From Bacteriovoracaceae bacterium (lineage in GTDB: Bacteria > Bdellovibrionota > Bacteriovoracia > Bacteriovoracales > Bacteriovoracaceae), in assembly GCA_947450475.1 (NCBI GenBank), contig CANFVK010000007.1, positions 1 through 64,000 on the forward strand: a DNA stretch of 64,000 nucleotides, written 5' to 3'. This document shows, in pieces, positions 7,724 to 17,892 of this stretch. Under the pieces are notes generated by a model that ran no database searches, was not told where the DNA came from, and saw nothing but the letters and a program-made list of their open reading frames with translations. The position numbers and the translations under genes were made by a program. How positions within the stretch are numbered: the stretch's first letter is position 1; every line of letters begins with the position of its first letter.

Positions 7724-8323
7724 ATGAAAAATATTATTTTATCTTTAATCTTGTTAATCAGCATAAATGCCAAGGCTGCTAGTAGCAAACATTTTACGGC
7801 ATTAGGCAATGGCGAAAGTTCGATATTTGTCTCTGTTAAAAAAAGTGTCGACAATCATGCACCTATGAGTTCTCTTTTTGAAATAAGTGAAAAAAATAAA
7901 AAAGAAATTAAACTTTCAGACGAAATAAAAGAAAGAGAAATTGTTGGAATTTTTCTTTCTAAAAAAAGACTTTTTATTATTTCTCAAATGACGAATGAGC
8001 AAGGAGACAATCCAATTGTTTTTGAAAACATCAAAAACAAATGGATAAAAATTGCAGAGCTTGATTGCAAAAATTTTTCAAAGATAGAAATTTTAAAAAA
8101 TGATTTGTCTGTTTTTTGTGAACATGAAACTGAAAATAAAATAAGTACTGAAACCAAACTTGTAATTATTAAAAATATCAACATTGAAAAAAAGATTATA
8201 ATTCCCCAGATGGAAGTTAAAGACAACAAGATTAATGCCAAGCTCGAAGGAACGCCATTTGAATGGGATAAGATAAAAATTGAAAACAATAAATTAAAAG
8301 ATTTAAGTGTTAATGATTTTTAA
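7724..8323 (+). CDS. Secreted protein of unknown function, in operon with the deacetylase
   Basis: A 199-residue precursor with a signal peptide (MKNIILSLILLISINAKAA, cleavage near residue 18). The mature part is rich in Lys, Ile, Glu and Asn and predicted to be mostly beta, with two cysteines (in ELDCKNF and SVFCEHE) separated by about 18 residues. AAGGA lies upstream of the ATG. It starts ten bases after the deacetylase stop, so the two are almost certainly co-transcribed and may work together outside the cytoplasm. I recognise no family. Its stop codon overlaps the stop of the convergent methyltransferase gene by four bases. Confidence 0.7.
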   Translation: MKNIILSLILLISINAKAASSKHFTALGNGESSIFVSVKKSVDNHAPMSSLFEISEKNKKEIKLSDEIKEREIVGIFLSKKRLFIISQMTNEQGDNPIVFENIKNKWIKIAELDCKNFSKIEILKNDLSVFCEHETENKISTETKLVIIKNINIEKKIIIPQMEVKDNKINAKLEGTPFEWDKIKIENNKLKDLSVNDF

Positions 8324-8832
8324 CGAATAACTTTATCAATAACATATAAATTGTGAGATTTATTATTTTCTACGAACTCAATTTTTTCTTTTAGTACGTA
8401 CAATCCATTTTCTTGAATTAAATTAATACATTCAATTAAAACTTTTTCATCGGTGTAAGCTGACAATAGTAATCGACTGGCCAAAAGTCGATTTGAGCGC
8501 AATAAGGCCAAAATGATGGTTTTTATGGTAAAGCCACCCACTCCGGCAATGACAACTGTTCCTTTGAGAATAAGCGCTAAATCTTGAGCTGCTGACGTAT
8601 AAAAAAACAAAGGTGTCTGCGCATGATCATCAAACTGAAGCCGAGCATTTCTTTGAAGTCTATCCATGATATGGGCAATTTGATCAACGAAATGAATTTC
8701 AGTAAAATTCAAACTTTCAGCTGCACCCAACCCAATCAATCCATGATCGCAACAGACATCCCAAAAGACATCCCCTTTTAGACCATGTTCAATAAGTAAT
8801 TTCATGCGAGGAGAAAGCTTAACTTTAAACAT
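8320..8832 (-). CDS. TrmK-like SAM-dependent tRNA methyltransferase
   Basis: Residues 5-40 (LSPRMKLLIEHGLKGDVFWDVCCDHGLIGL) match the TrmK/DUF633 family, which methylates N1 of adenine 22 in tRNA: LS-R at the start, then the SAM-binding D-C-DHG-L motif. The family's central AGVGG motif (residues about 96-100, after VVIAG) is also present. At 170 residues it is shorter than typical TrmK (about 230), lacking most of the C-terminal coiled-coil part. It may therefore be a compact variant or have another methylation target. Confidence 0.72.
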   Translation of the reverse strand: MFKVKLSPRMKLLIEHGLKGDVFWDVCCDHGLIGLGAAESLNFTEIHFVDQIAHIMDRLQRNARLQFDDHAQTPLFFYTSAAQDLALILKGTVVIAGVGGFTIKTIILALLRSNRLLASRLLLSAYTDEKVLIECINLIQENGLYVLKEKIEFVENNKSHNLYVIDKVIR

Positions 8833-9003
8833 AAGTCCTCAAAACTATTATCAAGTGCAAATAATAAGTGGCACCATCTTTTTGTTAAAATATCATTAAA
8901 TACTGTTATTTCAAATTCTTAACATTAATAACAAGCGCTCTTTTAGGTTCGGCACTATAATCTAGAAGTAATTAATAAGTTATATATCTCTGGAGACAAT
9001 TTT

Positions 9004-10818
9004 ATGAAAAATTTATTACTTAAAATTTTTCTTTCTCTTTCATTTATAACTATATTTTCGGTTCAAGCTGCTGAAGATGATGTCGCTACAGTGGTATTAA
9101 AAAAGGGTGATGTTAAGGCCAGACTTAAAAATGGACAAACAATTTCCCTAGCGATAAATCAAAAAGTTCCAGTTGGTGCAACAATTCAAACTCAACAAAG
9201 AAGCTTCGTTAGACTTATATTCAATGATAAATCTATGATGAATTTAGGTCCTTCCAGCCAAATGGTCATACAGTCTTTCCCTAAAAATGAAGCCGGCATC
9301 GTAAAATTGATCAATGGACAAATAAGAGCTGAAGTATCAAAAAATTATATGAACATTGAAGATAAAGCTAAAAGTAAGCTCTTTATTCAAACCAAAACTG
9401 CCTCAATGGGAATCAGGGGTACTGACTTTCAAGTAAACTACAATCCTGCCAATGAAAACAGCTCACTTATAGTCTTTGAAGGCAAAGTAGCTCTCGGAAA
9501 TGTTGATAGAAGTTTAAAAGATCAAGATTTAGATCAAAAGAAATTGGAAGAGATCGTTTCAAGTACAACGGCCGTAATGGTTCGCCAAGGTCAGTTCTCA
9601 GCAGTAAATTTGAATATTGCTGAAAGACCATTAATTCCTTCAAAAATTTCACCTAAACAATTGGATGCACTCAAAAGCAATACTTCTGGTCTTGAAGAAA
9701 CAAATATTATCAAAGATAAGAAAAAACCTCAACGTGACATCATTCCTCCAGGAGTAGACACAACCATGTTTGTCAATGCTCCAGTTGAAGTTGTTAAAGC
9801 AGAAATAAAAGAAGCTCAAGGTTTTTACAATGACAAAACTGGTGAATACAAACCAGCAGCTGGAACAATCATCGATTTAAAAACAGTAAACATTATTCCT
9901 CCACCAGAAGGATCAAAATACGACAATGCAACTAAAACTTTTGTAATCAATGAAAACTTAGGTAAAGTAAACGACAAAACTGGTCAATATGAAGCTCCAA
10001 AGGGATTAGAATTAACTGATAGTGGTAAAATAATAGCTAAAGATGAAACGAAAAAAATAGTCCAAGATTCAACTAAAAAGGATGAAAAATCTTCTACCAG
10101 TAGTGAAAGTGCAACACCTGTGGCAACATCGGAAAATAAAAACGAAACTAAAAAAGATACTAAGCAGGACTCAGCAGAGACTAAGGTAGCCACCACTAAT
10201 AATTCGGATGACAAAAAAGATGATAGAAAAGATGACAAGCCGGCCCCTGTAGCAGTGGCGCCTGTAGCAGTGGCGCCTGTAGCAGTGGCGCCTGTCGCTA
10301 CGACCCCAGCAGTTGATCGCAAAGATGAAGATGCTCCTAAAAAAGAAGATAAGCCTGTAGCGGCAGCTCCTGCTCCTGAAAGAAAAGATAATGATGCACC
10401 AAAAAAAGAAGATAAACCCGTAGCGGCAGCTCCTGCTCCTGAAAGAAAAGAAATTGAAGTTCCTAAAAAAGAGGATAAACCCGTAGTCACCACACCAGCG
10501 GTAACTCCTCCGGCAGTAGTGGCGCCGAAGATTCCGTCCGTAGTCATCGACATTTCTAAAGCAATAGAGACGGTCATTGCAGTAGTGGTAGCTCCAGTTG
10601 TTAAGAAGGACAATTCTCCAGCAACTCCAGCAACTCCGGCAACTCCGGCCAAAACGACTACTCCGGCAATAGCTATCCCTGTCATTAGCATACCAACAGT
10701 TACAATTCCTGCCATTAAAGATGATGACAGAAGAAATGACGATAGAAGAGAAGATGATGATAGAAGAGATAAGGACCAAAAGAAGACAAAAGAAAAAGAT
10801 AAAAAGAAAAGATTTTAA
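9004..10818 (+). CDS. Secreted FecR-domain protein with repeat-rich C-terminal half
   Basis: The 604-residue precursor has a signal peptide (cleavage near VQA-AED) and a FecR domain at residues about 25-210. Its marks are the GDV-a-l-nGq motif, PVGATIQTQQRSFVRLIFND, and TKTASMGIRGTDF followed by FEGKVAL. No sigma-factor gene accompanies it, so it is not a FecI/FecR signalling pair; this version of the domain is common in exported envelope proteins. Residues about 340-560 are low-complexity P/A/V/K/D sequence with two DNA-level tandem repeats. The last 35 residues alternate DDDRR-type acidic and basic runs. A TPR plus beta-barrel protein gene follows after 43 bases, a probable partner. Confidence 0.85.
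   Translation: MKNLLLKIFLSLSFITIFSVQAAEDDVATVVLKKGDVKARLKNGQTISLAINQKVPVGATIQTQQRSFVRLIFNDKSMMNLGPSSQMVIQSFPKNEAGIVKLINGQIRAEVSKNYMNIEDKAKSKLFIQTKTASMGIRGTDFQVNYNPANENSSLIVFEGKVALGNVDRSLKDQDLDQKKLEEIVSSTTAVMVRQGQFSAVNLNIAERPLIPSKISPKQLDALKSNTSGLEETNIIKDKKKPQRDIIPPGVDTTMFVNAPVEVVKAEIKEAQGFYNDKTGEYKPAAGTIIDLKTVNIIPPPEGSKYDNATKTFVINENLGKVNDKTGQYEAPKGLELTDSGKIIAKDETKKIVQDSTKKDEKSSTSSESATPVATSENKNETKKDTKQDSAETKVATTNNSDDKKDDRKDDKPAPVAVAPVAVAPVAVAPVATTPAVDRKDEDAPKKEDKPVAAAPAPERKDNDAPKKEDKPVAAAPAPERKEIEVPKKEDKPVVTTPAVTPPAVVAPKIPSVVIDISKAIETVIAVVVAPVVKKDNSPATPATPATPAKTTTPAIAIPVISIPTVTIPAIKDDDRRNDDRREDDDRRDKDQKKTKEKDKKKRF
10246..10290 (+). repeat. 15-bp perfect tandem repeat inside the FecR-domain gene
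   Basis: The unit CCTGTAGCAGTGGCG occurs three times without mismatch (10246-10260, 10261-10275, 10276-10290) and is followed by a decayed fourth copy. It encodes P-V-A-V-A. Being a multiple of three, changes in copy number would alter length without shifting frame. Confidence 0.95.
10315..10503 (+). repeat. 63-bp tandem repeat inside the FecR-domain gene
   Basis: Three consecutive 63-base units start at 10315, 10378 and 10441, each encoding a 21-residue block of the form ERKDNDAPKKEDKPVAAAPAP. Units one and two are nearly identical; unit three diverges after the KPV segment. The blocks alternate charged KKED and flexible P/A runs, like a periplasm-spanning or surface linker. Confidence 0.9.
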
Positions 10819-10861
10819 TATAAACTAGAAATATAATAAAAAAATTCCATGGAATGGAAAA

Positions 10862-12466
10862 ATGGGCATAAGAATTATTTTTAAGTTTATCAGTTTGCTT
10901 TGGTTGATTAACCTAAGCGCTTATGCCCAGTCACCAAAAGCCGATAATCCAATTGATTTACAAACAAAAATCAAAAAAATGCTGTTGTCTGCTCAATACA
11001 ATGAAACTCTGGATTTATTAAAATCTTCTAACTCAAAATCACTTACGCCTACGGATATGGCCTATTACCTTGCTATCGCCTACTCAAAACTATTACGATA
11101 CGATGAAGCTATTGCTCAATTTAAGTTAGCAATTAAAAACGATTCTCAGGTAAAAGATCTTTACTATGAATATGGGCAAGCACTTTTTGGCAATAATAAC
11201 CTGAGAGCAGCTCGAGATGCCTTTAGAATATCAGCGACAAGAAACTATAATTATACAGCCTCAATTTATTATGTGGCCCACTGTTCAGAACTCCTCGATG
11301 AATTTCAAATGGCAAAACATAACTATCGAATCCTAATTAAAGATTCGCGTACTGATAAAAATATTCTCCAAGTCTCACTTTTTCAATATTCAAGAATCAT
11401 GCTGCAATTAATGAGAGACCAAGAAAAAATTCTTATCAGACAAGAAAGAAATTTAACCAACAACATTCCTAAATACATTATCCCACTGCTAAACAAAGCC
11501 CTCTTAGTTGATCAAAACACAGAAGTTGCCGCAGAAATTAATAAATTAATTGTGGATCTTACAAAAGAATTTAATCTTGATCCCAATATTATGATTAATG
11601 GAAGAAGACTATCGCCATCAAGATTTTCAGCTTATCTCGCAAGCCGGATAAAGCATGACAATAATATTTTTACAACAAAGAGAGGTTCAGCTTACCTCGA
11701 AGAAGAAGGATACATAAAATATGAATTTCGATTAAAAAAAAGGTTTATTATTTCACCTGATCTAAAAGTAACCCAAACTCATTATCATAATCAAAAAGAA
11801 GATACATTTTATAAAAATGATGCCATCACGGTAACCACTGATTTAAAAAATAAACTAGAACATCGTGTAAATCATCAACCTGCTAGCTTGATGTTGGATT
11901 TAAATCTATCCAAACAGTATAAAGATATTAATTCTGCTCATAAGCTCCAATATTACTATCAAAGCTATGGTGCTTCATTGGCAGAACAATTCAATTTTTT
12001 TAAGCCTGGAGAATCAACTGTAAAAATAAAAAATTCTGAATTCAGAGATATGACTGATGATTTGTATAATTCAAGAACCTTAACATCTTCATTCGATCAA
12101 TATTTCTTTTTAAATCAGGGACAACATTTATTGATCACAACATTCGAAACTAGTTTCGTAAATTACTATAATTACAAATACCTTAACTCGAACTCGCTTT
12201 CTATTTATCTCATTTATTTAATGTTCGAAGTTTTTCCGACCTATACCCTACAGCTAGCTCAATATACGACTATCACAGATACGAGGCAACAGCGAGATAC
12301 GAGAGGCTACGAATTGAGCCTAAATCCTTCAATTGAAATTTCAAAAAGAATTACTAATGATTTGACCCTAACTTTAAATTACAGTTTCACTACAAATAAT
12401 TCAAAAAGTGAAAGCAGCAAGTACAACAAACAAGTTATTTCATCCGACGTGACCTTAAATTTCTAA
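10862..12466 (+). CDS. Outer-membrane protein: TPR domain plus C-terminal beta-barrel
   Basis: The 534-residue precursor has a signal peptide (cleavage near AYA-QSP). Periplasmic TPR repeats follow at about residues 30-150 ([61 protein letters not shown]). Residues about 235-534 show alternating amphipathic beta strands and end in a C-terminal phenylalanine (VTLNF), as expected for a BAM-assembled barrel. TPR followed by a barrel is the layout of Slam-type surface-protein exporters (DUF560), but I cannot confirm that homology. It follows the FecR-domain gene on the same strand. Its stop overlaps the convergent pntB stop by four bases. Confidence 0.75.
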   Translation: MGIRIIFKFISLLWLINLSAYAQSPKADNPIDLQTKIKKMLLSAQYNETLDLLKSSNSKSLTPTDMAYYLAIAYSKLLRYDEAIAQFKLAIKNDSQVKDLYYEYGQALFGNNNLRAARDAFRISATRNYNYTASIYYVAHCSELLDEFQMAKHNYRILIKDSRTDKNILQVSLFQYSRIMLQLMRDQEKILIRQERNLTNNIPKYIIPLLNKALLVDQNTEVAAEINKLIVDLTKEFNLDPNIMINGRRLSPSRFSAYLASRIKHDNNIFTTKRGSAYLEEEGYIKYEFRLKKRFIISPDLKVTQTHYHNQKEDTFYKNDAITVTTDLKNKLEHRVNHQPASLMLDLNLSKQYKDINSAHKLQYYYQSYGASLAEQFNFFKPGESTVKIKNSEFRDMTDDLYNSRTLTSSFDQYFFLNQGQHLLITTFETSFVNYYNYKYLNSNSLSIYLIYLMFEVFPTYTLQLAQYTTITDTRQQRDTRGYELSLNPSIEISKRITNDLTLTLNYSFTTNNSKSESSKYNKQVISSDVTLNF

Positions 12467-13866
12467 TCAATCGAAAGAGACTGAACAAGGGCATCTACTG
12501 TTTTTTTAGCATCACCATAATAAAGACGGGTATTTTCTTTAAAAAATAGCGGATTTTCGATTCCTGCATAACCAGCTGCCATTGAACGCTTTGAAACAAT
12601 AACTGTCTTTGCCTTCCATACTTCAATGACTGGCATGCCATAGATTGGACTGTTTGAATCATCTAATGCAGATGGATTAACGATATCATTAGCTCCAATA
12701 ACTAAAACAACATCGGTTGTTGCAAGATCAGGATTAACTTCATCCATTTCTAAAACGATGTCATATGGAACATTGGCTTCTGCTAAAAGAACATTCATGT
12801 GACCTGGCAATCTGCCAGCAACTGGATGAATGGCAAAAGTAACAATGGTACCTTGTTCTTTTAATTTTTTTACAAGATCAAAAACAGAATATTGAGCTTT
12901 GGCAGTAGCCATTCCATACCCAGGTACAATAACCACTTTTTTTGCCAATTTCAGAAGCTCACTGGTTTCATCCGAATCGATTGATCTCACCTCGCCAACA
13001 ATTTCATCATGAGTTGAAATTTTTGCAACCTGACTGCCAAATCCCCCAAAAATAACCGAAAAAAATGAACGATTCATCGCCTTACACATAATATAGGATA
13101 AAATTGCTCCAGAGCTGCCAACGAGCGCACCTGTCACAATAAGTAAATCATTAGAAAGCATAAATCCTGCGGCCGCCGCGGCCCAACCCGAATAAGAGTT
13201 AAGCATAGAGACTACGACTGGCATATCTGCACCACCAATAGACATAACCAGAAGTATCCCAAGAACAGAAGATAGTGCTGTCATAATTAATAAAAATGAT
13301 AGGCCAAGAGACATTTCAGCATTGATAAAGGGTAAAAGTAGAAAGATGGATGTCAGCACAATAGCTAAATTCAAAAAATGTCTGCCGGGATATATCAGAG
13401 GATTACTTTTAATTTTGCCTTGAAGCTTGCCCCAAGCAATTATTGAACCAGTAAAAGTAAGCGCACCAATGAAAATTCCAAGATAAACTTCAACTGAATG
13501 TATTGTATGAACTGTTCCAGTTAAATCGCGGGAATGAGGATCCAGATAACTACCAAAACCTACTAGAACTGCGGCCAGACCTACAAAACTGTGAAGAATG
13601 GCAACTAGCTGAGGCATAGATGTCATCTCAACATTTTTTGCCACAAAAATTCCAATGAATGTACCTATAACCACAACGGCCAAAAGAATGGCATGTCCTT
13701 GGGTATTTTCACCCAAGGTGGTAGCAAGAATTGCTAAAAGCATACCAATAATACCAAAAAGATTTCCTCTCTTTGCACTTTCCTGAGAAGATAAGCCGCC
13801 TAAACTGAGAATGAAAAGTATACTAGCTGCAATATAAGAAACGGTTTGAAGACCACTTGAAATCAT
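12463..13866 (-). CDS. pntB: NAD(P) transhydrogenase subunit beta
   Basis: PntB forms, with PntA, the proton-translocating transhydrogenase of the inner membrane that drives hydride transfer from NADH to NADP+. The 467-residue length matches the Escherichia coli subunit (462). An N-terminal membrane domain begins [17 protein letters not shown], and the C-terminal NADP-binding domain contains [41 protein letters not shown] and [14 protein letters not shown] 13864-13866 was chosen because it matches the family N-terminus and has GGTAGGT upstream. A longer reading to 13953 would lie inside pntA. It starts seven bases after the pntA stop. Confidence 0.97.
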   Translation of the reverse strand: MISSGLQTVSYIAASILFILSLGGLSSQESAKRGNLFGIIGMLLAILATTLGENTQGHAILLAVVVIGTFIGIFVAKNVEMTSMPQLVAILHSFVGLAAVLVGFGSYLDPHSRDLTGTVHTIHSVEVYLGIFIGALTFTGSIIAWGKLQGKIKSNPLIYPGRHFLNLAIVLTSIFLLLPFINAEMSLGLSFLLIMTALSSVLGILLVMSIGGADMPVVVSMLNSYSGWAAAAAGFMLSNDLLIVTGALVGSSGAILSYIMCKAMNRSFFSVIFGGFGSQVAKISTHDEIVGEVRSIDSDETSELLKLAKKVVIVPGYGMATAKAQYSVFDLVKKLKEQGTIVTFAIHPVAGRLPGHMNVLLAEANVPYDIVLEMDEVNPDLATTDVVLVIGANDIVNPSALDDSNSPIYGMPVIEVWKAKTVIVSKRSMAAGYAGIENPLFFKENTRLYYGDAKKTVDALVQSLSID

Positions 13867-13873
13867 AAAAAAC

Positions 13874-15406
13874 CTACCTTCTAAACATTTTGAGCATTCG
13901 GTGAGTAATAAAAAATCCACCAGCGATATTGATTGTCGCCACAAGTACAGCAACTAAAGCTAAAAGAGAAATAGGAACTGTAAAATCATTTTGAATATGA
14001 AGAATACCACCAATAATGATGATACCTGAAATGGCATTGGTTACACTCATCAAAGGTGTATGAAGAGAATGAGAAACATTCCAAACAACTTGCCAACCAA
14101 TAAAACAAGATAAGACAAAAACGGTAAAATGGGATAAAAAATCAGGTGGAGCGACAGAGCCAATCAAAAAAAGAAAGATGCCAATAGCTAAAAGAGTTAG
14201 AAAAGAATTGCGATTAGTGTTATCTATTTTTTTAGGCACAATTTTTGAAGCTGATTCATTGCCTGAAGATTTTAAAGTTGAAGGCTTGGCAGAAACACTC
14301 AAAGGCTTTTGAGGCCAGTTAATCTTGCCATCATAAACAACAGTAGCTCTTCCAATTATGTCGTCATTCATATCTATTTTAAAATGTTGTGCTTTACCCA
14401 TATCATCTAATAAATGGCATAAATTGTTTCCATAAAGAACACTGGCTTGGGCCGGCAATTGATCAACTTTACCAACAATCGTTACGCCCTGATGAGAATA
14501 AATCTCTCCAGGATGAGTTAGTTCACAGTTTCCCCCCGAAGATGCCGCCAAATCAACAATGACTGAGCCTGGCTTCATCATTTCTACCATATCTTTTAAA
14601 ATCAACTTGGGTGCATTTTTACCTGGAATTTGAGCAGTCGTGATGATGATATCAACCTCTTTTGCCTGAGCTCTAAAAAGCGCCATTTCAGCATCAATAA
14701 AAGCTTGACTCATTTCTTTAGAATATCCACTTGAGGTCGCTCCATCTTCGTCAAGTTCAACAGTTAAAAACTCTGCTCCCATACTTTGTATTTGTTCACG
14801 AACTTCTTTTCTAGTATCAAAGGCCCTAACGATAGCACCCAAATTTTTAGCAGAACCAATAGCAGCAAGACCAGCAACACCTGCACCAATAATAAGAACT
14901 TTAGCCGGATCCACTTTTCCTGCAGCAGTGATTTGACCATTGAGAAATTTACCGTAAAACCCAGCTGCTTCAATCACAGCTCGATATCCAGCAATATTGG
15001 CCATTGATGATAGGACATCCATTTTTTGAGCACGAGAAATTCTAGGAATAGCATCCATTGCAATAGCATTAATCTTTTTTTCACATAATAATTTTAGAAG
15101 ATCAGCATTTTGCGCCGGCCAAAGAAAAGAGGCAACAAGGGTACCTGGTGGAATTTGATCAATTTCAAATTTTGTCAAAGGTTGCACTTTCAAAATAATA
15201 TCAACCGAACTAAACAATGTTTTTGCGTCTTGGACGATCACTGCTCCCATGGAGATGTATTCATGATCAGAAAATAGAGCGCGTTCACCAGCATGGGATT
15301 GGACAATAACTTCAAAACCTTGTTTTATTAATCGTTGAACTGTCTTAGGTGCAGCAGCTACTCGAGTTTCAGCTTGAGATTGCTCTCTAGGAATACCAAC
15401 TTTCAT
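13874..15406 (-). CDS. pntA: NAD(P) transhydrogenase subunit alpha
   Basis: The 510-residue protein has the single-chain alpha subunit layout, the same length as Escherichia coli PntA. It has an NAD(H)-binding domain I (residues 1-370) with the nucleotide fold [18 protein letters not shown] and the RAFDTR segment, followed by four transmembrane helices (about 410-505). Many alphaproteobacteria split this subunit in two; here it is fused. GGAGC lies upstream of ATG 15404-15406. It is the first gene of a two-gene pntAB operon. It supplies NADPH, probably at the expense of the proton gradient. Confidence 0.97.
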   Translation of the reverse strand: MKVGIPREQSQAETRVAAAPKTVQRLIKQGFEVIVQSHAGERALFSDHEYISMGAVIVQDAKTLFSSVDIILKVQPLTKFEIDQIPPGTLVASFLWPAQNADLLKLLCEKKINAIAMDAIPRISRAQKMDVLSSMANIAGYRAVIEAAGFYGKFLNGQITAAGKVDPAKVLIIGAGVAGLAAIGSAKNLGAIVRAFDTRKEVREQIQSMGAEFLTVELDEDGATSSGYSKEMSQAFIDAEMALFRAQAKEVDIIITTAQIPGKNAPKLILKDMVEMMKPGSVIVDLAASSGGNCELTHPGEIYSHQGVTIVGKVDQLPAQASVLYGNNLCHLLDDMGKAQHFKIDMNDDIIGRATVVYDGKINWPQKPLSVSAKPSTLKSSGNESASKIVPKKIDNTNRNSFLTLLAIGIFLFLIGSVAPPDFLSHFTVFVLSCFIGWQVVWNVSHSLHTPLMSVTNAISGIIIIGGILHIQNDFTVPISLLALVAVLVATINIAGGFFITHRMLKMFRR

Positions 15407-15517
15407 TTAAGCTCCGAATACAAAATTTTTATATTTAAATCTTACATCAATCCTGAGTAATCTCAATAAGTAAAAACAATATACAAAATGGAAGCATTAA
15501 GGTCGGTTAATGAGCAA

Positions 15518-16453
15518 TTAAATAGAATTTAATTGTTTGAAAAAATCTGATAATCCCTGCTGCTTAATCAAAGCAAAATGAAGATCTAAGATCGATGAAT
15601 TTGGAGCAAAATCCTTAGAGTCCATGGGGACAAACTTGAAGCGTTGATCAATTAACATTTTAACAATGGGCCTTGAAAGTGAATCAATTTTGTTATCAAA
15701 AAATGAATGATTAATCTTATCTAAACAATGCTTGTTAGCATCTAAAAAATGAGAGTCATGAGTAAGATTAATCTGACCTATTCGGTTTTTTAATTTCACA
15801 CTTAAAGCTTCTGCTGTTGCTTTGGGCCCAGAAACGTAGGAATCATAAAATAAAAAAGAACGACCATTCTTCAATTTGTTGATCGCAAAATCTTCAATAT
15901 TGGCAGTAGAACCATAAGTGGCATCGAAAAGTCCAACACCAATTACTGGTAGCTTGAGATTGTCTTCAAGTTTATCATAACCAAAAATGGTATTTAGCAC
16001 ACGATAAGCACCGCTGTGACCAGAAAATGAAATACCTCCAAACTTTATTGGCAAAAATAATAATTTAGTTTCATTTAAAAATTTAAACCCATTTTGGGGT
16101 GAATGAAAAAATTGATCATAGGTTGTACATTTACCAGTGCTTGCAGGAATTACAAGAATGCTATTTTTATTGCTTTTAGCTAAAAAATCACCATAGTCTC
16201 CAAATTTTTTATCAAAATGATCCCAACCTTCAATATTGTGCCCATGAAAATGAATATTAAGATTTATAGGTTGTGATGGATCTAAATTTTTTGGGATAAA
16301 AACGTGAACAACTTCAGGATAGCTTGAAAATTGATTTAAGCAATGAAGGTAATCTTTGGTTTCGTCGAGGAGTTTATGACAACCTGAGGTTTTATCAGTC
16401 GCCAAAATGCAACGAGAAAATAATACTACTAAAATAAAAAAAACAATCTTCAT
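15518..16453 (-). CDS. Secreted alpha/beta-hydrolase-like protein
   Basis: The 311-residue precursor has a signal peptide (MKIVFFILVVLFSRCILA). The mature part carries features of the alpha/beta-hydrolase fold: IHFHGHN in the position of the oxyanion HG loop, ILVIPAS after the next strand, and the nucleophile elbow ISFSGHSGAYRVL with the serine of G-H-S-G. Later, FDATYG and LTHDSHF are candidate acid and His positions. The substrate is unknown; a secreted esterase or peptidase is plausible. It lies 35 bases downstream of the kynurenine monooxygenase gene on the same strand and may be read through from that operon, though no functional link is evident. Confidence 0.6.
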   Translation of the reverse strand: MKIVFFILVVLFSRCILATDKTSGCHKLLDETKDYLHCLNQFSSYPEVVHVFIPKNLDPSQPINLNIHFHGHNIEGWDHFDKKFGDYGDFLAKSNKNSILVIPASTGKCTTYDQFFHSPQNGFKFLNETKLLFLPIKFGGISFSGHSGAYRVLNTIFGYDKLEDNLKLPVIGVGLFDATYGSTANIEDFAINKLKNGRSFLFYDSYVSGPKATAEALSVKLKNRIGQINLTHDSHFLDANKHCLDKINHSFFDNKIDSLSRPIVKMLIDQRFKFVPMDSKDFAPNSSILDLHFALIKQQGLSDFFKQLNSI

Positions 16454-16488
16454 AGTTTATCTTAGCTTGAAATTATAGTATCAAAAAG

Positions 16489-17892
16489 CTAGAAAAAATT
16501 TCTAGCTTTCATTTTAGAAACAAGAGTATCCGTATCGAAGTTTAGATTATGGGACTTGATAAATGGAACTAGCTCAAGATGAAGAAGATGCTTGGCTTTT
16601 TCTAAAGAAACCTCTTCAACAGATGAAACTTCGCTTATGAGAGAATTGAGGATTTTATCCTGAATAAGACCAACTCGCTGAGTAATATAGTAAGGTATTA
16701 AGGTGTAAGTGACCATTGCGTAGCGAGATTTATAAATATCAGGAAATTCTTTCTCTAAAAGAGCCTCAATTTTTTTTCTTAATAAAAATTTAGGGTCCCC
16801 TACTTTATCACGCATCTCAATCCAATTTTCTAACGCCATATCGGCAATCGCTTCAGCATTTGGTTTTTGTACAAACTCAAAATTTGTTACCGTTTTAGAA
16901 AAATCATTCTGATTCTCATTTAAAATTTTTAAGAAATTTAGACAATCTTCAAATCCTGAATTCATACCTTGGCCAAAAAATGGAACTATTCCATGCGCTG
17001 CATCTCCCATTAAGATTACTGAATCTTCAAAAGTCCACTTGGAGCATCGAACTGTTCCAAGTTTTCCTTGAGGGTTAGAGATAAAGTCTGATGCATAATC
17101 TGGCATTAGAGCAATAGCATCTGAGAAATCTTGAGAAAAAAGTTGATCAATTTCGTGGGAAGACTGTAGTTCTGAAAATTTATTTTGAGGCATATACATA
17201 GTGACAGTAAAACTACCATCAAGATTTGCTAGGGCCATCATCATGTGAGAACCTCTAGGCCAAATATGAAGCGCATTCTTTTCGACTTGATATTGTCCCA
17301 GATGATTTGCAGGTAGAAATAATTCTTTGTAGTCAGCATCAAGCCAATCCGTTCTTTCAAGAAATTTATCTGGATATTTTGCACATAAATTTTTTCTAAC
17401 TAAACTCCCAGTTCCATCAGTACCGAATAAATAATCATATTGGAAAGTTTGGCTTTTTTGAAAAAAGTGTAAGGTTTTAGATTCAAAATTAATATCCTCT
17501 AACAAATAATCAAATTGTATTTTGACTCCAGCTTTTTCTGCAGATGAAATTAAAAAGCGATTCAAAGCTGATCTAGAAATCGAAAAATTGCATTCGTCTG
17601 AATTTCCATAAGGTTGATACTGTAATTCACCTGAGCGAGAATGAATCATGCGCCCATGAATGGGAACACAAAGTGAGATTGCTTCATCCAATAACTGAGC
17701 TTCAGCTAATCCATTGAGACCTCTTGACGTAATAATAAGATTTATAGAGCGAGCCTCATCAGAAGAATGCTTTCTGATATCTGATCTTTTTTCAAAAAGT
17801 GTGACATCATAACCTCTTCGCTTAAGTATTACGGCCCATAGAGAACCAACTAAACCTGCGCCAACAATGCCAATTTTTGATTTTGAAAACAC
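16489..17892 (-). CDS. kmo: Kynurenine 3-monooxygenase
   Basis: This FAD-dependent hydroxylase converts L-kynurenine to 3-hydroxykynurenine with NADPH and O2. The 467-residue protein has the N-terminal FAD-binding fold GIVGAGLVGSLWA (residues 8-20), the KMO-specific ARSINLIITSRG segment (about 47-58), FGTDGTGSLVR (about 156-166) and the second FAD motif GDAAHGIVPFFGQGMNSGFEDC starting at 296. C-terminal hydrophobic segments are typical of the family. The start codon is GTG at 17890-17892, overlapping the kynU stop codon in TAGTG, which indicates translational coupling. It is third in the minus-strand operon after the decarboxylase and kynureninase genes. Confidence 0.95.
   Translation of the reverse strand: MFSKSKIGIVGAGLVGSLWAVILKRRGYDVTLFEKRSDIRKHSSDEARSINLIITSRGLNGLAEAQLLDEAISLCVPIHGRMIHSRSGELQYQPYGNSDECNFSISRSALNRFLISSAEKAGVKIQFDYLLEDINFESKTLHFFQKSQTFQYDYLFGTDGTGSLVRKNLCAKYPDKFLERTDWLDADYKELFLPANHLGQYQVEKNALHIWPRGSHMMMALANLDGSFTVTMYMPQNKFSELQSSHEIDQLFSQDFSDAIALMPDYASDFISNPQGKLGTVRCSKWTFEDSVILMGDAAHGIVPFFGQGMNSGFEDCLNFLKILNENQNDFSKTVTNFEFVQKPNAEAIADMALENWIEMRDKVGDPKFLLRKKIEALLEKEFPDIYKSRYAMVTYTLIPYYITQRVGLIQDKILNSLISEVSSVEEVSLEKAKHLLHLELVPFIKSHNLNFDTDTLVSKMKARNFF

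Noticed and set aside
10246..10503. Regularly spaced repeats, considered as a CRISPR array
   Set aside because: The units are contiguous, in frame with a secreted protein and have no spacers; no cas genes are present.
9984..10779. Two long open frames on the strand opposite the FecR-domain gene
   Set aside because: They are the mirror of the repetitive P/A/K/D-coding region, have low-complexity translations without family features, and lack good start signals.
10847..10856. Palindrome TTCCATGGAA between the FecR-domain and TPR-barrel genes
   Set aside because: Short, contains part of the ribosome-binding region of the next gene, and is not repeated elsewhere in the noted promoters.
12463..15406. 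Transhydrogenase considered as the three-gene (pntAA-pntAB-pntB) form
   Set aside because: The alpha subunit is a single 510-residue chain including its membrane helices.
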